Source of the DNA: Chloroflexota bacterium
GTDB lineage: Bacteria; Chloroflexota; Dormibacteria; Dormibacterales; Dormibacteraceae
Direction: 5' to 3'
Length of the DNA stretch: 7,328 bases
Assembly: GCA_005888075.1 (NCBI GenBank)
Contig: VBKD01000161.1
Span: forward strand, 1 to 7,328
The notes below the pieces were generated by a model that saw only the letters and a program-made list of their open reading frames with translations, was not told the DNA's origin and did no database searches. Below are positions 1 through 5,785 of the stretch, in pieces. Within the stretch, counting starts at the first letter, position 1. The number at the start of each line of letters is the position of its first letter. A program made the position numbers and the translations under genes.

Positions 1-392
1 TCGGCGACCTGCGTCTCGAGCGTCTTCGGGGAGGTGCGCAGCCAGCTCGCGTCCTTGTGGCCGAGCACGATGTTGTCGGCGACGGTCAGCGAGGCGGCGA
101 GCCGGAAGTGCTGATGGACCATCGAGACGCCGGCCAGCATGGCGTCACGCGGGGAGTGGAACTCGACGGGCTTCCCGTAGACGTCGATCTCGCCCGAGTC
201 GGGCCGGTAGAGGCCGGTGAGGATGCTGGCGAGAGTCGACTTGCCGGCCCCGTTTTCGCCGAGTAGGGCATGGATCTCACCCTCCCTCGCGTCGAAATCG
301 ACCGAATCGTTGGCCAGGACGCCCGGGAACCGCTTGGTGATCGAACGCATGGCCACCGCCGGAACGGATCCGGCGGTGGCCTCATTTATCAC
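1..392 (-). CDS. BMP-type (nucleoside-like) ABC importer, ATP-binding subunit, N-terminal part
   Basis: This is the first 130 residues of a cytoplasmic ABC ATPase; the C-terminal part lies beyond the left edge. After a short variable leader, the KRFPGVLAND stretch (about residues 20-29) leads into a Walker A motif GENGAGKST (residues 45-53). A Q-loop follows at Q94 in MVHQHF. The KRFPGV and MVHQHF wording is typical of the YufO/NupA-like and sugar-type ATPases, which have two fused ATPase domains of about 500 residues. The second domain and Walker B are not visible here. It lies 7 bases after the stop of the BMP lipoprotein gene on the same strand, so it probably energises that importer, with permease genes expected further left. 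The GTG start at 392 has no clear ribosome site. An in-frame ATG at 350 (residue 15) is an alternative start, and a strong hairpin (351-381) lies between the two. The substrate, purine nucleoside or nucleobase, is inferred from the neighbours. Confidence 0.9.
   Translation of the reverse strand, partial: MINEATAGSVPAVAMRSITKRFPGVLANDSVDFDAREGEIHALLGENGAGKSTLASILTGLYRPDSGEIDVYGKPVEFHSPRDAMLAGVSMVHQHFRLAASLTVADNIVLGHKDASWLRTSPKTLETQVA
351..381 (-). promoter_or_regulatory. Perfect 13-bp stem-loop between the binding-protein and ATPase genes
   Basis: Bases 351-363 (GGCCACCGCCGGA) are the exact reverse complement of bases 369-381, with a 5-base loop at 364-368. On the transcribed minus strand the hairpin begins 18 bases after the binding-protein stop and ends directly before an in-frame ATG of the ATPase gene. 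No U-tract follows, so it is not a standard intrinsic terminator. In importer operons such hairpins often protect the 3' end of the binding-protein mRNA or lower downstream expression. That role is inferred here. Confidence 0.6.
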
Positions 393-399
393 TGGTGAC

Positions 400-1491
400 T
401 CAGCTCGCCGGGATGCTTCCGATCACTCCCTGGACGAGCCAGCTCATGCTCAAGATGTCGTTCAGGCTGAGCTTGGTGCCGGCGGGTACCTTGACCGCGC
501 CCGACTGGTCCTTCAGCGGTCCGGTGAACTCGTAAAAGCTGCCGCTGATCAAAGCCTGCTTCTTGGCGTTGATCGCGCTCTGGGTGGCGGCGTCAACAGA
601 GCTGCCGAACGGCGCGAGGTCGACAAAACCGTCCTTCAAGCCGCCGTAGTAGCTGCCGGTTTTCCAGGTGCCGTTCATGGCCGACTTGATCCGGCTCAGC
701 TCGTAGGGACCCCAGTGGTACACGGTCGCTGTGAGCCAGGCGTCCGGCGCGAACGAGTGAGCGTCGGAGTCGTAGCCCGCCCATTTGAGGCCCGCCGCTT
801 TAGCGGCTTCTCCGGTGGCCGGGCTGTCCTGGCCTTGGCCAAGGACGTCAACCCCGGCCGCGACGAGGGTCTCGGCCGCCTTCTTCTCCTTGGCCGGGTC
901 GAACCAGGTGCTCGTCCAGATGACCTGGACCGTGGCGCCAGGGTGAGTCGCCTGCGCTCCCAGTGTGAAAGCGTTGACCTCCCGCACCACCTCGGGGATG
1001 CCGAAGGGCGCGACGAAGCCGATCTTGCCCGACTTGCTGGCGGCCCCGGCCGCCATCCCCGTCAGGTAGTCGGCGTCCTCGGCGGCGCCAAAGTATTCGG
1101 CCAGGTTCGTCTCGGTCTTGAATCCGGTCGCCTGCTCGAAGTAGACGTTCGGATACTTCTTGGCCGCCAGGTCGAGCTGGTCCTGGAACCCAAATGAGGT
1201 CCCGAAGATGATCTTGTTGCCGTCGGCAACAAGGCCGTCGATGACCTGGCTGGCCTGGGGTCCTTCAGGCACGTTTTCCTTGTAGGTCGTCACGACCTGG
1301 CTACCCAGCTGCTGCGCGACGTATTTGCGACCGTCGTCGTGTGCCTGGGTCCAACCGCCGTCGGTCGTCGGCCCCACATAGATCCACGCGGCCTTGAAGG
1401 GCGCGCTCGTGTTGCTCGAAGGGGTGCTGCCTCCGCACGCCACCAAGGCCATCACTCCGGTAGCAGCAAGTGCACTAAGTCGTCGAATCAA
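400..1491 (-). CDS. BMP-family substrate-binding lipoprotein of a purine nucleoside-like ABC importer
   Basis: This is the extracytoplasmic ligand-binding protein, about 363 residues, of the Bmp/PnrA/Med family. The N-terminus has a lipoprotein signal: two arginines (R3, R4), a hydrophobic stretch, and a lipobox L-V-A-C with the lipidated cysteine at residue 19. A Ser/Thr/Asn linker follows. The family signature WIYVGPTTDGGWTQAH covers residues 36-51. The later KIGFVAPFGIPEV and DVLGQGQDSPATG stretches match the two-lobed periplasmic-binding fold. Family members bind purine nucleosides (PnrA, BmpA) or related ligands, and the purine-breakdown genes around it agree. The TTG at 1491 is chosen because GGGGAGG (1504-1498) stands 6 bases upstream. 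The longer TTG start at 1506 would precede this site and add five residues. The gene is first in its operon, with the ATPase 7 bases behind. It is divergent from the allantoin genes, and a palindrome at 1525-1539 is a candidate operator. Confidence 0.93.
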   Translation of the reverse strand: MIRRLSALAATGVMALVACGGSTPSSNTSAPFKAAWIYVGPTTDGGWTQAHDDGRKYVAQQLGSQVVTTYKENVPEGPQASQVIDGLVADGNKIIFGTSFGFQDQLDLAAKKYPNVYFEQATGFKTETNLAEYFGAAEDADYLTGMAAGAASKSGKIGFVAPFGIPEVVREVNAFTLGAQATHPGATVQVIWTSTWFDPAKEKKAAETLVAAGVDVLGQGQDSPATGEAAKAAGLKWAGYDSDAHSFAPDAWLTATVYHWGPYELSRIKSAMNGTWKTGSYYGGLKDGFVDLAPFGSSVDAATQSAINAKKQALISGSFYEFTGPLKDQSGAVKVPAGTKLSLNDILSMSWLVQGVIGSIPAS

Positions 1492-1524
1492 ATCCAACCT
1501 CCCCAATGATCCCTACGCTCGGAA

Positions 1525-1539
1525 CGGCAAACGTTGCCG
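1525..1539. promoter_or_regulatory. Operator-like palindrome (LacI-family style)
   Basis: CGGCAA (1525-1530) and TTGCCG (1534-1539) are perfect inverted arms around ACG, with AACGTT at the centre. The GCAAACGTT core resembles operators of LacI/GalR-family repressors such as PurR. If the -10 candidate at 1546-1541 is used, transcription toward the importer genes would start near 1534, inside this palindrome, which suits repression. No regulator gene is present in the window, so its identity is unknown. Confidence 0.45.
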
Positions 1540-1540
1540 A

Positions 1541-1546
1541 ATTATC
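1541..1546 (-). promoter_or_regulatory. Possible -10 box for the importer operon
   Basis: GATAAT read on the minus strand differs from TATAAT at one base. It lies about 50 bases upstream of the chosen TTG start, giving a predicted 5' leader of about 43 bases that contains the GGGGAGG ribosome site. No -35 hexamer is recognisable at 16-18 bases upstream. A second GATAAT at 1593-1588 is an alternative. Confidence 0.3.
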
Positions 1547-1637
1547 TTTGGTGTGGATAGCCACTCGCTACCGTCCACCAAACACGAATTATCCGTCGTC
1601 CACAGGTGCGATCGCTACGAGGTCTTTCGTGGCCACT

Positions 1638-1643
1638 TATAGT
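1638..1643 (+). promoter_or_regulatory. Possible -10 box for the DUF3830-allC-allB operon
   Basis: TATAGT lies 12 bases before the ATG at 1656. Transcription would begin around 1650 and give a nearly leaderless message, consistent with the absence of a well-placed ribosome site before this ATG. No -35 box is visible. If the gene instead starts at the upstream GTG (1629), this hexamer is coding and the promoter lies further left. Confidence 0.25.
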
Positions 1644-1655
1644 GCGCTGAAGGGC

Positions 1656-2069
1656 ATGGCGATTGAGATCAAGGTCGGCGAGATCCGCTTCCTCGCTCGC
1701 CTCGACACCGAGCATGCGCCGAAGACCTGCGCCAGGTTCCGGTCCATGCTCCCGCTCAAGGCGACGATCATCCAGGCGCGCTGGAGCGGCGAGTCCGCGT
1801 GGGTGCCCTTCGGCAATCTGAACCTGGACATCGGCTTCGAAAACCCCACCAGCCACCCCGCACCGGGCCAGCTACTTCTGTATCCGGGCGGACTCAGCGA
1901 GACCGAGATCCTGTTTCCGTATGGCGCCACTGTGTTCGGAAGCAAGGTCGGCCAGCTCGCCGGGAATCATTTCGCCACGATCTACGAGGGCGGCGAGCGC
2001 CTCGCGGAGCTCGGCCAGCTCGTGCTGTGGAAGGGCGCCCAGGAGATCACCTTCACCGAACTGCCGTGA
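1656..2069 (+). CDS. DUF3830 family protein (cyclophilin-like fold), function unknown
   Basis: This small soluble protein of 137 residues has the usual length of DUF3830. There is no signal peptide or membrane segment. The family-typical stretches are ARWSGESAWVPFG (residues 41-53), ENPTSHPAPGQLLLYPGG (62-79), ETEILFPYG (82-90) and SKVGQLAGNHFATI (96-109). Family structures are described as small cyclophilin-like beta barrels, but no reaction is established. H105, E82/E84 and the PAPG loop look like conserved surface or active-site candidates (inference). Its stop codon overlaps the allC start by four bases (GTGA), so the two are probably translated together, implying a role in allantoin/allantoate or a related ureide step. 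The ATG at 1656 matches family N-termini. A GTG at 1629, with GAGG six bases upstream, is an in-frame alternative that adds nine residues. Confidence 0.85.
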   Translation: MAIEIKVGEIRFLARLDTEHAPKTCARFRSMLPLKATIIQARWSGESAWVPFGNLNLDIGFENPTSHPAPGQLLLYPGGLSETEILFPYGATVFGSKVGQLAGNHFATIYEGGERLAELGQLVLWKGAQEITFTELP

Positions 2070-3181
2070 CGCTCGCCCGAGTCGCGGTGGAACGCTGCGA
2101 CTACCTCGCCGGGTGCACGGAGGAACCCGGAACCATCACGCGTCCGTTTGCCTCCAACCTGCGGGGACGCTACGAAGGGGCTGTTGACGGGACCCTGCTA
2201 TTGGGCTCGCACCTCGATTCAGTTCGCGACGCAGGCAAGTACGACGGCCCGCTTGGCGTGATGGTCGCCCTCGGTGCCGTCCAGCGCCTGCACGACGAGC
2301 ACAAGCGCCTTCCGTTCGCCATCGAGGTGCTCGCCTTTGCGGACGAAGAAGGACTTCGTTTCAGCTCGACCTACCTGGGCAGCCGGGCGCTGGCCGGCAC
2401 GTTCGATCCCGCGGACCTCGAGCGCGCCGACGCCGAGGGCATCACGATGGCCGAGGCGATCCGCCGGTTTGGGGGCGATCCGGGGCGCATCGAGGAGGAT
2501 GCGTGGCGGGGGGGACCGCTGGTCGGTTATTGCGAGGTTCACATCGAGCAGGGCCCCGAGCTCGAGGCCCGGGGGCTGGCGGTCGGCGTGGTGTCAGCCA
2601 TCGCGGGCCAGAATCGCTGCGACCTGACGTTCGCCGGTGAATCAGGACACGCCGGCACGGTCGCGATGGAGCGCCGGCGCGACGCTCTGGCGGCGGCATC
2701 CGAGTTCGTGCTCGCGGTCGAGGCTGCCGCCCGGGTCCAGCCCGGCCTCATCGCCACGGTCGGCCGGCTGGAGGTACTTCCGGGCGCGGCCAATGTGATA
2801 CCTGGCCGCGTCGAGCTCAGCCTCGATGTCCGCCACGCTGACGACGAGGTCCGCACCGCGGAGGTGCGGCGGATCCTGGATCGCGCCGGTGACATCGCGG
2901 AGCGCAGAAATGTCTTCGTCGCGGTCGAGCCGGTCAGCGAGAACGCGTCCGTGCCGTGCTCGCCTCAGCTGGTGTCGCTCCTCCTGCGGGCGGCCGGCGA
3001 TGTCGGTCACGAGCCCATCGAGCTGCCGAGCGGCGCCGGGCACGACGCGGTCGCGATGTCGGAGCTGACCGACGTCGGGATGCTGTTCGTCCGCTGCAAG
3101 AAAGGAATCAGCCACAACCCCGCCGAATCAGTCACCGTGGACGACGTGGACGGCGCGATCTCGTCACAGCGCGTGAGGTGA
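2066..3181 (+). CDS. allC: Allantoate amidohydrolase-type M20 metallohydrolase, with an internal gap
   Basis: This enzyme would hydrolyse allantoate to ureidoglycine, ammonia and CO2 in the cytosol. It belongs to the M20 AllC/N-carbamoyl amino acid amidohydrolase group. Two-metal ligands are in place: H49 (GSHLDSV), D60 (KYDGPLG), E94/E95 (DEEG), H159 (VHIEQG) and H350 (ISHNPAES). The dimerisation-domain motif SGHAG (H195) and GAGHDA are also present. At 371 residues it is shorter than the usual 400-415. TRPFAS (25-30) runs straight into NLRGRYEG (31-38), where relatives carry about 27 more residues (a helix and a strand), so an in-frame deletion is likely. The C-terminus is also a few residues short. 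The GTG start at 2066 overlaps the DUF3830 stop, and its own stop overlaps the allB start, both as GTGA. Allantoate as substrate follows from the allantoinase next door. N-carbamoyl amino acids or another ureide remain possible. Confidence 0.87.
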   Translation: MTLARVAVERCDYLAGCTEEPGTITRPFASNLRGRYEGAVDGTLLLGSHLDSVRDAGKYDGPLGVMVALGAVQRLHDEHKRLPFAIEVLAFADEEGLRFSSTYLGSRALAGTFDPADLERADAEGITMAEAIRRFGGDPGRIEEDAWRGGPLVGYCEVHIEQGPELEARGLAVGVVSAIAGQNRCDLTFAGESGHAGTVAMERRRDALAAASEFVLAVEAAARVQPGLIATVGRLEVLPGAANVIPGRVELSLDVRHADDEVRTAEVRRILDRAGDIAERRNVFVAVEPVSENASVPCSPQLVSLLLRAAGDVGHEPIELPSGAGHDAVAMSELTDVGMLFVRCKKGISHNPAESVTVDDVDGAISSQRVR

Positions 3182-4449
3182 CGCGAGCGGACATTGCGGT
3201 GTCGGCCGGAACCATAACCACCGTCGGACCCGAGCTCAACCTCACCGCGACGGAAGAGATTGACGCCACCGGCCTCCATGTCTTCCCGGGCGGCATCGAT
3301 TCTCATGTGCACTTCAACGAACCGGGCCGCACCGAGTGGGAGACGATCGCCACCGGTTCGGCGGCCCTGGCCGCCGGCGGATACACGAGCTACATCGATA
3401 TGCCGCTGAACAACCTTCCGGTCACGGTCGACGCAGCCGCGTTCGACCTCAAGCTCGACGCGGCCAAGCGATCATCGCTCGTCGATTTCGGGTTCTGGGG
3501 CGGGCTCGTCCCGGAGAACCTGGATCATCTCGACGAGCTGGTAGAGCGCGGCGTGATCGGATTCAAGGCGTTCATGTGCCCCAGCGGGATCGACGAGTTC
3601 CCGGCCGCCGACGAGCGCACTCTGCGCCTGGGAATGGAGCGCATCGCCGCATCCGGTTCGGTGCTCCTGGTTCATGCCGAAGACCCCGAGATCCTCGACG
3701 CGAGAGCTCGCGAGGCGCCCGGCCGCGGCGCGGAAGATTTTCTGCGCTCACGGCCGCCCGATGCCGAGCTGCATGCGATCGCCCGAGCGATCGTGCTCGC
3801 GCGAGAGACTGGATGCCGGCTGCACATCGTGCACGTCAGCACCGCGGGCGGGGCCGAGATGATCTCCGAAGCGCAGGGCCGAGGCGTGGACGTGACCGGG
3901 GAGACCTGCCCTCATTACCTTCTCTATGTCGAGGACGACCTGGAGCGGCTCGGCGGGATCGGGAAGTGCTCACCTCCATTTCGCACCGAGGAGGATCGCA
4001 ATCACCTGTGGGGAGCACTGATCGACGGCCGCCTGTCGATGGTGGTATCCGACCACTCGCCAAGCACGCTCGAGCTCAAGCAGGGTGATGACTTTTTCCG
4101 GATGTGGGGCGGGATCTCAGGATGCCAGTCCACTCGGCAGCTGCTGCTTGCGAAAAACGTGATGGGGCTGCCTGGCGTCGCAGCCGTGACCTCGACCAAC
4201 GTGGCCAGGCGGTTCGGGCTGGCGGACAAGGGCGACCTGGCGCCGGGCTTTGACGCCGACCTATGGCTGGTCGATCTGTCGCACGAGGACGTGGTCCGAA
4301 ACGAGGATCTTCTCTATCGCAACCGTTACAGCGCTCACGAAGGGCAACCGATCCGCGGGCGGACGGTGTGCACGATGGTCCGCGGGCGGAGGGTGTATCC
4401 GGATGGCGAGCCGGCCGGCCGGCTCATTCGCGCAGGCGCGCGCTCGTAG
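3178..4449 (+). CDS. allB: Allantoinase (cyclic amidohydrolase)
   Basis: Allantoinase opens the hydantoin ring of allantoin to give allantoate, the substrate of the preceding AllC-type enzyme. Binuclear-metal ligands of the amidohydrolase superfamily are all visible: H43 and H45 (DSHVHFNEPG), the lysine to be carbamylated K130 (GFKAFMCPSG), H166 (VHAED), H219 (IVHVSTAGG) and D292 (SDHSP). The GFKAFMCPSGIDEFP wording and ETCPHYL (242-248) favour allantoinase over dihydropyrimidinase or dihydroorotase. The product is 423 residues. The GTG at 3178 is the only usable start nearby and overlaps the allC stop as GTGA. However, the first metal ligand sits about 16 residues nearer the N-terminus than in E. 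coli AllB. The same frame upstream reads DLVTARE, as if the normal first strand had been cut away. The 3' end overlaps the convergent deaminase gene by 26 bases. Confidence 0.92.
   Translation: MTRADIAVSAGTITTVGPELNLTATEEIDATGLHVFPGGIDSHVHFNEPGRTEWETIATGSAALAAGGYTSYIDMPLNNLPVTVDAAAFDLKLDAAKRSSLVDFGFWGGLVPENLDHLDELVERGVIGFKAFMCPSGIDEFPAADERTLRLGMERIAASGSVLLVHAEDPEILDARAREAPGRGAEDFLRSRPPDAELHAIARAIVLARETGCRLHIVHVSTAGGAEMISEAQGRGVDVTGETCPHYLLYVEDDLERLGGIGKCSPPFRTEEDRNHLWGALIDGRLSMVVSDHSPSTLELKQGDDFFRMWGGISGCQSTRQLLLAKNVMGLPGVAAVTSTNVARRFGLADKGDLAPGFDADLWLVDLSHEDVVRNEDLLYRNRYSAHEGQPIRGRTVCTMVRGRRVYPDGEPAGRLIRAGARS
4408..4425. repeat. 18-bp perfect palindrome at convergent gene ends
   Basis: GAGCCGGCCGGCCGGCTC is its own reverse complement. 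It lies in the last codons of allB and touches the stop codon of the convergent deaminase gene (4424-4426). It could fold in either transcript as a 7-bp stem with a CCGG loop. No T-run follows in either direction, so it is not a classical terminator. A barrier to colliding transcription is possible but unproven, and GC-rich coding bias could also produce it. Confidence 0.5.
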
Positions 4450-5785
4450 CCGCGATCTCGCGCGCGATCTCGTCCTCTTCGGCGGTCAACAGCCGCCCTT
4501 CCTTCACCACAACCCGTCCATCGACGACCACTGTGTGCGCGCGAGAGGGCGGAGCCAGCGCGATCGCGGCGACGGTGTCGGCCACCCCGGCGTGGGCGAG
4601 GTCGTCGACTCGAAAGAAGGCGACATCGGCGCACTTGCCGACCTCGAGCGTGCCGCAATCGTACCGGCCGAGGCACTGCGCTCCGCCCTGAGTCGCCAGC
4701 CGCAGCGCACCTCGCGCATCGAGCGCGCGCGGCGCGTCCTCGCGACTCTGCATCGCGGCGCGCACCCGGGCGAGGAGCAGCGCCTCGTGTGCCTCCACCG
4801 CCAGGTTCGCGTCCTCGTTGCTGGCTGATCCATCGACGCCAAGTCCCACTCGAGCACCCGCGTGGAGAAGGTCCTCCACCCTGCATGCACCTGCTCCGAT
4901 TCGCATGTTGCTCGACGGGCAGTGTGCGATTCCGGTCTTGTCCTCCGCGACACGGTCTATCTCTGTGTCGTTGAAGTGGATGCCGTGTGCATACCAGACG
5001 TCATCACCAGTCCAGCCGAGCTCCTCCATGAGCTCCAGTGGACGCATGCCGAACCGCTCGTGGCAGAACCGTTCCTCGTCGAGAGTCTCGGCCACGTGCG
5101 TGTGCAATCGAAGGCCGTGCCTGCGCGCGAAGGCGGCTGAATCGCGCATGAGCTGGGGCGTGACGGAGAAAGGCGAGCACGGGGCGACCGCGACGCGGCA
5201 CATCGACCCAGGCTTTGGGTCGTGAAAGCGACTGACGACATATTCGGTGTGCACCAGAATCGCGTCGTCCTTCTCCACCACGCTGTCGGGAGGCAACCCG
5301 CCCTTCGATTCGCCCAGCGACATCGACCCACGGCAGGGATGGAAGCGCAGGCCGAGCTCCTGCGCCGACTCCACCAACGCCTCGAAGATTCCCGCCTGGC
5401 CGGCCGGGAACACGTAGTGGTGATCGGTCGAAAGCGTGCACCCGCACAGCAGCAGCCGCGCCATCGCCGCGCGTGCCGCGGCCCGAACTATGTCGGAGTC
5501 GATGCGCGCCCACACCGGATACAGCGCCCGCAGCCACTCGAACAGGGTGCCGTCCGGCACGTAACCTCGCGTGGCCCACTGGTACATGTGGTCGTGCGCG
5601 TTGACGAGCCCGGGCATCGCGACGCAGTTGGGCAGGTCGATAACCTCGTCGGCCTCGGGTGGCGATCCTGACCCGACCTCGACGATCATGCCGTCGCTCG
5701 CCAGGACCCAGCCGCTCTCCACGCCGGCATAGCCGTCATCGCCTGCGCCGGTGACGAGCATCCCCGCGCGCATGAGCAGCGTCAT
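4424..5785 (-). CDS. 8-oxoguanine deaminase (amidohydrolase superfamily)
   Basis: This cytosolic enzyme of 453 residues is predicted to deaminate 8-oxoguanine to urate and ammonia. It has the mononuclear-metal amidohydrolase layout: H64 and H66 (NAHDHMYQ), H230 (HTHVAET, with E233), H267 (YAHGIHF) and D318 (GVDGSASNE). Hallmarks of the 8-oxoguanine deaminase group (once labelled hydroxydechloroatrazine ethylaminohydrolase) are LYPVWARI (88-95), GCTLSTDHHYVFP (115-127), RGSMSLGESKGGLPPDSV (152-169) and APCSPFSV (201-208). Many relatives have HHHFYQ, where this protein has HDHMYQ. The ATG at 5785 overlaps the xanthine dehydrogenase stop as ATGA, so the two are probably translated together. Both products feed urate into the allantoin route coded on the other strand. 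A related aminohydrolase acting on guanine, a pterin or a triazine is less likely given RGSMSLGES and the context. Confidence 0.88.
   Translation of the reverse strand: MTLLMRAGMLVTGAGDDGYAGVESGWVLASDGMIVEVGSGSPPEADEVIDLPNCVAMPGLVNAHDHMYQWATRGYVPDGTLFEWLRALYPVWARIDSDIVRAAARAAMARLLLCGCTLSTDHHYVFPAGQAGIFEALVESAQELGLRFHPCRGSMSLGESKGGLPPDSVVEKDDAILVHTEYVVSRFHDPKPGSMCRVAVAPCSPFSVTPQLMRDSAAFARRHGLRLHTHVAETLDEERFCHERFGMRPLELMEELGWTGDDVWYAHGIHFNDTEIDRVAEDKTGIAHCPSSNMRIGAGACRVEDLLHAGARVGLGVDGSASNEDANLAVEAHEALLLARVRAAMQSREDAPRALDARGALRLATQGGAQCLGRYDCGTLEVGKCADVAFFRVDDLAHAGVADTVAAIALAPPSRAHTVVVDGRVVVKEGRLLTAEEDEIAREIAATSARLRE

Larger units (their letters stand above)
1492..1655. promoter_or_regulatory. 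Divergent control region between importer and allantoin operons
   Basis: About 160 bases separate the divergent starts, and I see no credible gene here. The region is more AT-rich than the coding parts. It contains a 9-base direct repeat CGAATTATC (1538-1546 and 1585-1593, 47 bases apart). Between these lies an inverted pair TTTGGTG (1547-1553) / CACCAAA (1576-1582). A palindrome sits at 1525-1539. Read on the minus strand, each direct repeat carries GATAAT, which resembles a -10 box. No convincing -35 box was found for either direction. Confidence 0.6.

Noticed and set aside
217..1197. Long plus-strand open frame antisense to the importer genes
   Set aside because: It is a by-product of GC-rich codon bias opposite clear BMP and ABC ATPase coding. 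Its translation has no recognisable domain.
1506..1655. Plus-strand frame extending the DUF3830 gene upstream to 1506
   Set aside because: The extra 50 residues do not resemble the family N-terminus and cover the control region. Only the GTG at 1629 is kept as a mild alternative.
1799..2065. Extension of the allC frame upstream to 1799 inside the DUF3830 gene
   Set aside because: The translated extension is unlike M20 proteins, and the GTG at 2066 aligns with the ERCDYLAGCTEEPG start of the family.
4335..4886. Minus-strand open frame of about 183 codons overlapping the deaminase and allB ends
   Set aside because: The arginine-rich, low-complexity translation is typical of a wrong frame over GC-rich genes.
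5200..5330. 11-base repeat ACATCGACCCA occurring twice, 120 bases apart, in the deaminase gene
   Set aside because: Both copies are in frame and encode the same GSM tripeptide context, so the match is explained by coding and chance.
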